The position numbers were made by a program, and so were the translations under genes. A stretch of DNA of 64,000 nucleotides from Alloprevotella tannerae ATCC 51259. Its GTDB lineage: Bacteria > Bacteroidota > Bacteroidia > Bacteroidales > Bacteroidaceae. The DNA is taken from assembly GCF_000159995.1 (NCBI RefSeq), contig NZ_GG700643.1:673095-737094 (forward strand), in the 5' to 3' direction. Positions 56,872 through 64,000 of this stretch are shown in pieces. Position 1 is the first letter of the stretch. Every line of letters begins with the position of its first letter. The notes beneath the pieces were generated by a model, which was not told where the DNA came from, searched no databases, and saw only the letters and a program-made list of their open reading frames with translations.

Positions 56872-57291
56872 TTAAGCCTTATCGCGAAGGTTGAGCGCTT
56901 TGTTCTCCGCTGCTTCCATCAGTTGGCGCTCGCCCGGGCCTTTGTCGTTGATGCCACAAAGGTGCAAGATGCCGTGGATGATAACCCGATCAAGTTCTTC
57001 CCTATACGATATTTGGCGCTGCTCAGCATTGGTTCGGACGGTGTCCAAACTGATGAAAAGGTCGCCGCTGAGGACGTTTCCCTCCGTATAATCAAAGGTT
57101 ATGATGTCCGTATAATAGTCGTGGTTCAAATATTGTTGGTTGACCTCTAATATTTTCTCATCGTCGCAAAAAATATATGCGATCTCGCCGACCTCTTTTC
57201 CGTAAGTGGCGGCTACGCGGCGCACCCAAGCCGAATTGTTACGGCGCTTGATGGGCGGCATGTTTACGTTGACGGTATTGTAAGAAATCAT
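56872..57291 (-). CDS. ybeY: Endoribonuclease YbeY (rRNA maturation)
   Basis: 139 residues from MISYNTVNV (57291); the frame is open 89 codons further upstream but that overlaps ruvB out of frame and is Arg-rich shadow. The zinc motif reads HGILHLCGINDKG: the first two His of HGxLHLxGYDH are kept and the third position is not His. Bacteroidetes relatives show the same change as far as I recall, so it is probably a clade feature rather than a loss. Other conserved parts: FCDDEKILEVNQQYLNHDYYTDIITFDY and SGDLFISLDTV. Downstream of ruvB in the same direction. Confidence 0.9.
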   Translation of the reverse strand: MISYNTVNVNMPPIKRRNNSAWVRRVAATYGKEVGEIAYIFCDDEKILEVNQQYLNHDYYTDIITFDYTEGNVLSGDLFISLDTVRTNAEQRQISYREELDRVIIHGILHLCGINDKGPGERQLMEAAENKALNLRDKA

Positions 57292-57382
57292 CAGCTTTAA
57301 TAATTTGGTTGCTACACAACGTGGCAGCACGGTTGACGATGGTTTGATGCTATTAACGATTTTCCTTTCCCGACGGCTGCGT

Positions 57383-58423
57383 TCAGAAAAGCGAGGGTTG
57401 CTCCGGCTGCGTGCGAGGCAGCGGGCGGTTAAGGTGCTTAAAGGCCAATTCAGTGACCTCACGTCCGCGTGGCGTGCGGCGGATAAAGCCCTCTTTGATA
57501 AGGAAGGGTTCGTAAACCTCTTCGAGTGTACCCGGATCTTCACCGATAGCCGTGGCAATCGTACCTATGCCGACAGGTCCGCCTTTGAATTTGTCGATAA
57601 TCGTCAGCAGAATCTTGTTATCCGTATCGTCGAGGCCGTAACGGTCGATGTTGAGTGCTTCCAAAGCAAAGTTTGCGATTTCCGGATCAATCGTTCCCGT
57701 GCCCTTTACTTGTGCAAAGTCGCGCACACGGCGTAAGAGCGCATTGGCAATACGCGGCGTTCCGCGACTGCGGCCGGCTATTTCCTTGCGTGCCTCATCT
57801 TTGAGCGGCACGCCCAAGATGCCAGCACTGCGCGTAAGAATGCTACCGATGGTCAGTGCATCGTAATACTCCAAATGCAAGTTGATGCCGAAGCGCGCCC
57901 GCAAAGGAGCGGTCAGCAATCCGCTGCGCGTTGTCGCGCCAATCAATGTAAAAGGATTCAAATCAAGCTGAATGGAGCGAGCAGCTGGACCGCGGTCGAT
58001 CATAATATCGATGCGGTAATCTTCCATAGCCGAATAGAGATATTCTTCTACGACGGGTTGGAGCCGATGTATCTCATCGATGAACAAGACGTCGTGGGGC
58101 TCAAGACTTGTTAAGAGTCCGGCCAAATCGCCCGGCTTATCGAGCACAGGACCTGAAGTCAGTTTGAAACCTACGCCCAACTCATTGGCAATAATATTGG
58201 CCAAGGTCGTTTTACCCAAGCCCGGCGGGCCGTGGAGCAAAGTATGGTCGAGCGGTTCGCCGCGATACTTGGCTGCTTCTACGAAGACGCGCAAATTATC
58301 GACCACTTTCTGCTGTCCGCTAAAATCGTCGAAGCGCAACGGTCGCAAAGCGTTTTCAAAATCACGCTCTTGCGGCGTGGGCGAAGCTTGTCGGGAGCGT
58401 ATGTCGAAGGTATCTTCTTGCAT
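57383..58423 (-). CDS. ruvB: Holliday junction branch migration helicase RuvB
   Basis: 346 residues. Walker [21 protein letters not shown] (about 65-84), Walker [11 protein letters not shown], sensor 1 [12 protein letters not shown], Arg finger region APLRARFG, and a C-terminal winged helix ([25 protein letters not shown]). Works with RuvA and RuvC in recombination repair; neither partner is in the window. Start at MQEDTFDIR. 91 bp separates it from ybeY. Confidence 0.97.
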   Translation of the reverse strand: MQEDTFDIRSRQASPTPQERDFENALRPLRFDDFSGQQKVVDNLRVFVEAAKYRGEPLDHTLLHGPPGLGKTTLANIIANELGVGFKLTSGPVLDKPGDLAGLLTSLEPHDVLFIDEIHRLQPVVEEYLYSAMEDYRIDIMIDRGPAARSIQLDLNPFTLIGATTRSGLLTAPLRARFGINLHLEYYDALTIGSILTRSAGILGVPLKDEARKEIAGRSRGTPRIANALLRRVRDFAQVKGTGTIDPEIANFALEALNIDRYGLDDTDNKILLTIIDKFKGGPVGIGTIATAIGEDPGTLEEVYEPFLIKEGFIRRTPRGREVTELAFKHLNRPLPRTQPEQPSLF

Positions 58424-58664
58424 AATCGTAGCGAAGATACGAAGAAAATCGTAGCCATAAGGTTTGAAATCAGGTCAAACTTTATTTTGACGGCAAGAAA
58501 AGGGCGCAGAAACGGCGCAAAAGGGGGAAAATAGTTGCTGAAGTAGATTGTTTTCAGATCCGTAAAAATAGAAAACAACTTGGTGTAGAGAGCCTTTTCC
58601 GTCTTAAAAAGCGGAAGAAAAGCGGGCGCTTACGAAAAAGGCGCATTGATGCATCATTAGCGCC

Positions 58665-59138
58665 TCATTCGATGCTGATTTCAACGTCGGCCGTCGACAT
58701 CTTTAAGACATAACGACCTTGAGCAAGGGGAATGGTTATTTCAGATTGCGCACTGAGCGTCACTTTATATACACATTGACCCGACATATTATATATATGT
58801 ATCAAATCAGCCGCGCTTTGTCGGTTGGTAATGTGCGCTACGCCTTTTTCAGCCTTTACTTCTATCATAGCATGTTGAGTTTCGCTTGTTTGCTGTGCAA
58901 TATCTTCCATAACTTGATGGTTTGCGTTTGAATTGCTTAAAGATTTTGTCCTTGCTTGTAGGCAAACAGCTTTCGTTTTTTCTGCTTTCTGCATTTTATC
59001 TGTGATGCTGCCATTGCCTAAGTCGCTCCGCAGCAATGGCTGACGGATGAGACTGAAAAAATCGTTGTCCGTCAGCGCACCTCAATCGATGGTAAAATCG
59101 GCCGAATGGCAGATGCTGAATCAGAAACGATTTCTCAT
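58665..59138 (-). pseudogene. Orphan sorting-domain remnant with two in-frame TGA codons
   Basis: The frame 58665-59036 encodes a C-terminal module (LIHIYNMSGQCVYKVTL...LAQGRYVLKMSTADVEISIE) that looks like a T9SS type A sorting domain, but with no signal peptide and no cargo domain. In the same frame, upstream, there is an ATG at 59136-59138 a short way after a good -7 box, with two TGA codons (59121-59123 and 59082-59084) in between. The simplest reading is a decayed or truncated surface-protein gene. A shorter start (ATG at 58994, 109 residues) would give an intracellular product. Confidence 0.5.
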
Positions 59139-59169
59139 GATAAAAGGACTTAATTGAGTGAATTGGTTG

Positions 59170-59177
59170 CAAAGATA
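59170..59177 (-). promoter_or_regulatory. -7 box upstream of the sorting-domain remnant
   Basis: CAAAGATA on the plus strand is TATCTTTG on the minus strand, 32 bp before the ATG at 59138. Confidence 0.5.
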
Positions 59178-59381
59178 AGATTTTTATAGGATAAATGGAA
59201 GATAATAAAAGAATTTATTTGCTTGATGCAGGTATAACATTGGGTTTTACCTGACAAACGCGCGGCGGCAAAAACTTATAAATTGGTAGATAAGGAGGGT
59301 ATTTTTTGCGGTGCTACTTTTATTTAGTCGGGAAATAAGCGAACTTTGCCGGCCTAAAAAGAACTTTTGAAGAGATTTCGT

Positions 59382-60077
59382 ATGAAGTATGAAGAAATAG
59401 GTTTGCCGGAAAAACGCGGCAATACGTTTGAAGGTGCAGACGGCTGCGACCCTTTGCTGGAAGCCTACATTACAGAAATGATTACGCCGGAAGACGATTA
59501 CCTGCACCGCCTCTATCGCGCCACGCAGACGAAGTTGCTGCGCCCGCGTATGGCTTCCGGACATTGGCAGGGGACACTGCTGCGCTTGCTGACAAAACTC
59601 TTGCGCCCGAAGCGGGTGCTGGAAATCGGTACCTATACCGGTTACAGCGCATTAAGCATTGCGGCGGGAATGGAAGCCGACGGACTCATACGCACTTACG
59701 AGATCAATGATGAGCAAGAAGACTTCACGCGGCCGTGGCTGGAAGGTGCGCCTTATCCGCCGCGCATCGAATTGATCATTGGCGACGTCTTAGACTTGCT
59801 ACCCAAAGAAAATGAGGTCTATGATATGGCCTTGATCGATGCCAATAAGCGCGACTATTGCACGTATTACGATCTCGTATTGCCGCGTTTGCGCTCGGGC
59901 GGCCTCTTGCTGGCAGATAATACGCTCTGGGACGGACACGTGATCGATCCGGCCTATGATGATGATCCGCAAACAAAGGGCATACGCGAATTTAATCGTC
60001 GCGTGGCGCACGATCAGCGTGTTGAAACCGTCATCTTACCCCTTCGCGACGGCTTAACCTTGATTCGGAAAATGTAA
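59382..60077 (+). CDS. SAM-dependent O-methyltransferase, CCoAOMT-like
   Basis: 231 residues from the ATG at 59382; a TTG at 59367 would add five residues. Class I methyltransferase fold with motif I VLEIGTYTGYSALSIA, acidic motif II TYEIND, the metal-binding Asp in MALIDANKRDY and DNTLWDG. RPRMASGHWQG just before motif I is typical of this family in Bacteroidales. An N-terminal extension of about 30 residues (EEIGLPEKRGNTFEGADGC) precedes the usual start of the family; whether it is translated is uncertain. Substrate unknown. Its stop codon is 2 bp from a MITE-like element that separates it from its terminator. Confidence 0.88.
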   Translation: MKYEEIGLPEKRGNTFEGADGCDPLLEAYITEMITPEDDYLHRLYRATQTKLLRPRMASGHWQGTLLRLLTKLLRPKRVLEIGTYTGYSALSIAAGMEADGLIRTYEINDEQEDFTRPWLEGAPYPPRIELIIGDVLDLLPKENEVYDMALIDANKRDYCTYYDLVLPRLRSGGLLLADNTLWDGHVIDPAYDDDPQTKGIREFNRRVAHDQRVETVILPLRDGLTLIRKM

Positions 60078-60078
60078 A

Positions 60079-60200
60079 TGTAACGTGAGTTTGCTTATAA
60101 GGAACTATCAGAAACTGTTTACAGCCCGCCATAAATTATAAAGAACAACTCACAATCATAATTTTTTAGAGAGCCTCGCTTATACCCAACTCACGTTACA
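60079..60200. mobile_element. MITE-like element
   Basis: 122 bp with inverted ends: TGTAACGTGAGTT at 60079-60091 is the exact reverse complement of AACTCACGTTACA at 60188-60200, and the match continues more loosely (TTATAAG against CTTATA). It encodes nothing and is AT-rich inside. I cannot name the parent IS. A target duplication is not obvious. Confidence 0.7.
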
Positions 60201-60203
60201 ATG

Positions 60204-60248
60204 AAAGCCTTCCGCATCCTATTCTTTGAGGGGCGGAAGGCTTTGTTT
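60204..60248 (+). terminator. Terminator of the O-methyltransferase gene
   Basis: AAAGCCTTCCGC (60204-60215) pairs with GCGGAAGGCTTT (60233-60244), followed by GTTT. It now lies beyond the MITE-like element. Confidence 0.8.
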
Positions 60249-60292
60249 AGGTGCAACAGTAGTTAATCAATAACCACTCATTACAGCATCAC

Positions 60293-61777
60293 TTACTTCA
60301 CTACTTTCTTTCCATTCACAACATACACACCCTTCGGCAAGTCTTTCATCTCACCGTTGAGCTTCACGCCGCTGAGCGTGTAGATGCCTTGCTTGGCTGT
60401 GGTGTCGATGGTCGGCGTGTTGATGCCCGTTGGGTCTGCTATGGTTACCCAGTCGCTTATAATCTTGTCGTCCATGCCGAAGAGGCAGTAGCCGATTGTA
60501 AAGTTGATGCCTTGGTGCTTTTTCCAGTACGCTCCGTCAGGACTGGTTATTCTGCAGCCGGTAAACTTGGGTATCTCTTTCAAGTAGCAGATGCTGCCAT
60601 CGTGTTCATCATAGATGTTGCTGGCTTTCGCACGTATGGTGCAGTGGTCGAATTCCCACTTTCCGCCATACAATCCATGATAATTTCCGCTTACTTCCAT
60701 AGCGCAACCGGTTACGGTGATGGTGCCCTCGGTGTCGAGTCCCTTGTTAACAATACCTAATAAACGGCCTTTCACCCTGAGCCATCCACCGTCCGAACTT
60801 ATAAGGGTAAGGGCTCCGTTTGAAACATGGTACATTCCTGCGTCTCCCTCAGAGGTAATGGTGTTGTCGCCGATAAGGCGGATAGTCAAGCCATCAATAT
60901 CGTTTGCGATGCCTGAACTTTCCGAGGCGCTGATGGTGGCACCGTTGAGCGTAAGGGTCTTGGTGTCGGGGTCGTAGCTTACCGTGCCTTTCACGCCGTC
61001 AATCACGGTGAGGTCGTCGTAGTTGCCAGGGTGTACCGGCCTGCCTGCAATCCAGAGGCCATACATGTGTACAGACTCGATGACCACTTTGGTTTTCACC
61101 AACTTTCCGTCCAATGCCACGCCCTTCAGCTTTTTGTCGTACTTAGCCCTCTTGGGCTGAGTAATGTCGCAGTCTGTTAACCAGAACTCTACAATGTCGC
61201 AAATGGAGGCTTCCTTTCCTTCTGCCGTTACACGCGTATACTTGCCTCTGACCTTGAGCCTGGCTTTGTCGTCGTCATGATTTCCGGCAATGCCCACGCC
61301 GCTGGCGCCGGTGCCCTTGGTATTGACAGTACAGTTATTGATGATGAGGTCGGTATGGTTTATAAAGATGGCACAGTCGCCACTCACCACATCGAGACAT
61401 TGGTCGTCAAGTTCGTTTCGCTCGCTATAGATATAGAGCCATTTAGTTGAGTAGATTGCTGTACGGTCGCCCGCATCTATTTTACACTTTCCTACCACCT
61501 TGATCTTCATTTCCTGGTTAATAGAAATGGCCGAATTTTTGCTGGTCTTAATTGTGGCGTTGTCTAAAGTGAGGGTCTCGTTGTCCGGATCGTACTTCAC
61601 CGTACCCTCTACGCCGTCAATCACGGAAAGGTCGCCGCAGTTGTCGGAAGTTACCTGCGTGCCGCAAATCTTGAGGTTGTACTTGGTCTGCGCCTGCGCC
61701 GTGGTGGGCAGGGCCATCATTGCAATGAACAGCGCGACGATCGCCGCGTAAGTGTTCTTAAGTAAATACTTTTTCAT
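60293..61777 (-). CDS. Secreted repeat protein with two homologous halves
   Basis: 494 residues from MKKYLLKNTY (61777), with two further codons (MI) possible. Signal peptide to about AQAQ. Two copies of a module begin YNLKICGTQVTSDNCGDLSV and MYGLWIAGRPVHPGNYDDLT, each followed by IDGVxGTVxYDPDxxTLTLxxATI and a series of short beta strands, suggesting a parallel beta-helix. The end (QGIYTLSGVKLNGEMKDLPKGVYVVNGKKVVK, quoted here only as its key parts IYTLSGVKL and KGVYVVNGKKV) is the Prevotella-type C-terminal tail. Probably secreted or surface-bound; function unknown. Confidence 0.78.
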   Translation of the reverse strand: MKKYLLKNTYAAIVALFIAMMALPTTAQAQTKYNLKICGTQVTSDNCGDLSVIDGVEGTVKYDPDNETLTLDNATIKTSKNSAISINQEMKIKVVGKCKIDAGDRTAIYSTKWLYIYSERNELDDQCLDVVSGDCAIFINHTDLIINNCTVNTKGTGASGVGIAGNHDDDKARLKVRGKYTRVTAEGKEASICDIVEFWLTDCDITQPKRAKYDKKLKGVALDGKLVKTKVVIESVHMYGLWIAGRPVHPGNYDDLTVIDGVKGTVSYDPDTKTLTLNGATISASESSGIANDIDGLTIRLIGDNTITSEGDAGMYHVSNGALTLISSDGGWLRVKGRLLGIVNKGLDTEGTITVTGCAMEVSGNYHGLYGGKWEFDHCTIRAKASNIYDEHDGSICYLKEIPKFTGCRITSPDGAYWKKHQGINFTIGYCLFGMDDKIISDWVTIADPTGINTPTIDTTAKQGIYTLSGVKLNGEMKDLPKGVYVVNGKKVVK

Positions 61778-62090
61778 AATCATAATGCCTCCCCGTTGAA
61801 ACTCCTTTCGGAGCGACGCCGTATCGAAGGCCCGGGCGTTAGGATTGAATTGTTTTTATGTATTGACTTTCACCAATTGAGTTAAATGTCTTTTGTCGTT
61901 CTTGGGGAGACTCATCTTGTCGCTTGCCTTGCCTCGAAGAAGATTCCGACTGCGGTGTATCACTGTTCTCACATCTTATATATAATAATCATGTAACTGC
62001 CGCGTGATTTTTCAGCCTGCCTCCCATTTTTTCGCACTTCGCCTCTTGAAGTATTGTTTCTTTTTGCAAAGTTCGGACGATTTACCCCAA
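61778..62090. other. Upstream region of the repeat protein gene
   Basis: Should hold the promoter of the minus-strand gene; no clear TAnnTTTG box close to it was found. TATATATAATAATCATG near 61977 is AT-rich. No gene seen. Confidence 0.4.
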
Positions 62091-62096
62091 ACCGAC

Positions 62097-62166
62097 TTGC
62101 TCTAATCGGACAAAAAGTTGCTCTAATCGGACATTTTCACTTTTTCCGACTTGCTCTAATCGGACA
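62097..62166. repeat. Short repeat, family D (three cores)
   Basis: TTGCTCTAATCGGACA occurs exactly at 62097, 62118 and 62151. The first spacing is 21 nt, the second 33 nt. The first and third are preceded by CCGAC, which can pair with TCGG in the core. 62167-62571 holds no gene I can support. Confidence 0.75.
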
Positions 62167-62571
62167 TGGGCATTTTCGTAAATCGCTGATAATGAACAAA
62201 AGTACTTGAAAATATGGCTCATTTCCCAAAATATGTAAACAGTTGACAATTTCCCTTACATTAGTTTTTTGGATACTTATTTTCAATTTTTCTCCCTGCC
62301 GTTTTCAATGCAAAGCAATCAACGAAACCGCCGCCGTAAAACCTACATTTTTTAGTTCTTACCCACATTCGCCCACGACCAACCGCATTGTCGCCCGAAC
62401 TGCGTCTAAATATACGCAATTTACCGTATATATTCACATAAATAGCTCACAAATTATATAAAAACATCCACATTTCCACCAAAATTACATATTACAATTC
62501 AAAATTCTATCGTTTAGCTCGCACAAACGCCGCGCAGATTCGCTCGTCAATCCCTCCATCTCCACCCAAGA

Positions 62572-63192
62572 AATATCTCAAAAATCCCCGATTTCATCGA
62601 ATAAATCCGCAAAAACGTCGCACAATGGCGCCCGTAAATAACCCCTCGCAACCGTCCACACCTATGAACGTACTAACCTCCCACTAAAAATTGTATAATC
62701 CCCGCGCACTTTCACCGGCCAATAACCCCATCGGGGTTAGTCTTTTGGCAGGGCAGTGTTGACGCACAGCGTCAACGCTGCCTCGAATCAAGGGTTCAAT
62801 GACAACCCCATAGGGTTGGTCTCTCAAAAATACCCCAATTCATATACGCGGAGCCCTTGAAAGACCAACCCTAAGGGGTTGCTCCAAGGAGTGGCTCACT
62901 AAACAGGGTTAAAGCGCTATGCACTTTAACCCTGCTCTACCAAAAGACCAAGCCTAAGGGCTTGTTTGCATGTTTTTTCCGCACTCCCATATAAACTCGC
63001 AACGGAATATGACCGATATTCCGCCTAAAATCACAAAAACTCTGCACAATCTTGCCCGCAAATAACCACATCACCGCCCAATGAATATCTCAAAAACACC
63101 CGATTTCATCGAATAAATCCGCAAAAACGTCGCACAATGGCGCCCGTAAATAACCCCTCGCAACCGTCCACACCTATGAACGGACCAACCTC
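62572..63192 (+). repeat. Direct repeat of about 110 bp
   Basis: The segment 62572-62681 and the segment about 63083-63192 are nearly identical (both contain GCAAAAACGTCGCACAATGG and CCGTCCACACCTATGAACG), offset 512 bp. They flank the first stem-loop pair of cluster 5. Confidence 0.85.
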
Positions 63193-63934
63193 CCGCTTGA
63201 AATCACATAACCTCCGCGCACTTTCACCCACCAATAACCCTCATTCTACGCTCTCTACTATAAAAATGTCAATAACTCATCCAACTTTACGTAACTTTCG
63301 CCCAATTTACTCCGCCAATAACCCCATCGGGGTTAGTCTTTTGGTAGGGCAGGGTTGACGCTTTGCGTCAACCCTGCCACAAATCAAGGGTTCAATGACA
63401 ACCCCATAGGGTTGGTCTCTCAAAAATACCCTAATCCATATATGCGGAAAACCTTGAAAGACCAACCCTAAGGGGTTGCAAAACGGCGTGCCCCATTAAA
63501 CAGGGTTAAAGCGCTATGCACTTTAACCCTGCTCTGCCAAAGGACCAAGCCTAAGGGCTTGTTTGCGTGCTTTTTATCTCACATGACCAAGTAAACTTGC
63601 TGCGGGATATGGCCGATTTCCCGCTTAAAATCATATAATGCCCACGCAACCTTGCCCGCCAATACCCCATTGCAACCAATGGCAATTATGAATGAGATAC
63701 TTTTCTACCAAAAATCACATACTCCCTACGCGACCTCCTTTATAAATAAGCGCATCGCCGCGACCTCGCATCTGTTCATGCACCCATTTCCCGCCTAAAA
63801 TCGGATCATTTCTACGCACTTCCACTCGCAATAACCCCATCGGGGTTAGTCTTTTGGCAGGGCAGTGTTGACGCTTTGCGTCAACGCTGCCTCGGATCAA
63901 GGGTTTAATGACAACCCCATAGGGTTGGTCTCTC
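62721..63934. repeat. Stem-loop repeat cluster 5 (variant modules)
   Basis: Inverse A1-type modules at 62721-62825, 63317-63421 and 63830-63934 (AATAACCCCATCGGGGTTAG, a GTTGACGC/GCGTCAAC stem, then CAACCCCATAGGGTTGG), and forward A1-like modules at 62859-62968 and 63456-63564 ending in AGCCTAAGGGCTTG instead of ACCCCGATGGGGTT. The central stem shows pairing-preserving change: CAGTGTTGACGC/GCGTCAACGCTG (T-G) in two copies, CAGGGTTGACGC/GCGTCAACCCTG (G-C) in the other. No gene is seen up to the window end. Confidence 0.85.
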
Positions 63935-64000
63935 AAAACGGCCCAATGGTTATATAGATAATACTTTATTTCCAATAGTGATGATCCGAATCAATACCGG

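Noticed and set aside
57292..57558. N-terminal extension of YbeY
   Set aside because: The extra 89 codons overlap the end of ruvB in another frame and are unlike any YbeY.
59082..59123. Selenocysteine or recoded TGA codons
   Set aside because: Two TGA codons close together, no flanking selenoprotein motif and no SECIS-like structure that I can see; a pseudogene explains it better.
1..64000. tRNA or rRNA genes
   Set aside because: No cloverleaf with T-loop GTTCGA consensus in the right setting and no rRNA core sequence was recognised in the intergenic regions; a covariance-model search could still find a missed tRNA or small RNA.

Overview
This 64 kb window comes from a chromosome of the order Bacteroidales. 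Base composition looks close to 50% GC by eye. The family evidence is: a fused SecDF, the small DUF4492 protein in front of cydAB, a long class I DeoC behind a MazG-like pyrophosphohydrolase, a eukaryote-like 600-residue Xaa-Pro aminopeptidase, secreted proteins with Bacteroidales-type C-terminal sorting or adhesion tails, and -7 promoter boxes of the form TAnnTTTG. An IS1126-like (IS5 family) element, known to me from Porphyromonas gingivalis, together with secreted proteins ending in a Prevotella-style tail, suggests an oral Prevotellaceae (Alloprevotella-like) or Porphyromonadaceae species. That placement is inference. I saw no rRNA, tRNA or CRISPR array.

Layout. 0-17 kb is mostly housekeeping: mazG-like/deoC, a long-chain polyprenyl diphosphate synthase divergent from polA, flavodiiron protein FprA, a YncE-like lipoprotein, ychF-lgt, a TPR lipoprotein, a TlpA-like lipoprotein without its CxxC, and yifB. 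18-23 kb has a secreted Omp28/thioredoxin-like protein divergent from secDF. 25-35 kb has two tandem small beta-barrels, gltX-waaA-rmuC, a small secreted lysine-rich coiled-coil protein and hisS. 35-42 kb has mutS, the frameshifted IS1126-like element and a three-gene operon of secreted proteins. 43-46 kb is the cytochrome bd operon (DUF4492-cydA-cydB). 47-56 kb has an AT-rich lipoprotein, aroQ-pyk, the aminopeptidase, two secreted proteins (one GLUG-rich) and xerD. 56.0-56.5 kb is AT-rich with at least eight exact or one-mismatch DnaA boxes and is a candidate chromosomal origin. 57-64 kb has ybeY, ruvB, an orphan sorting-domain remnant, an O-methyltransferase followed by a MITE-like element, and a secreted repeat protein.

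The unusual part is between the genes. Five clusters of 0.9-1.2 kb (at about 1.7, 17.5, 23.6, 32.0 and 62.7 kb) are built from alternating stem-loop modules with AACCC/GGGTT stems, often at a 528-531 bp period, and with stem tips that change in a pairing-preserving way. Separately, several short arrays of unrelated sequence share a 21-22 nt period. One family (six copies) always has four TCACGA/TCGTGA cores at exactly 22 nt spacing. Another (two copies) has four 21-nt units, and one copy is split by the IS element at a 5-bp target duplication. Further arrays of about 21 nt period lie at 25.3, 43.0 and 62.1 kb. I know of no described system that matches these phased arrays; they are the best candidate for something new here.
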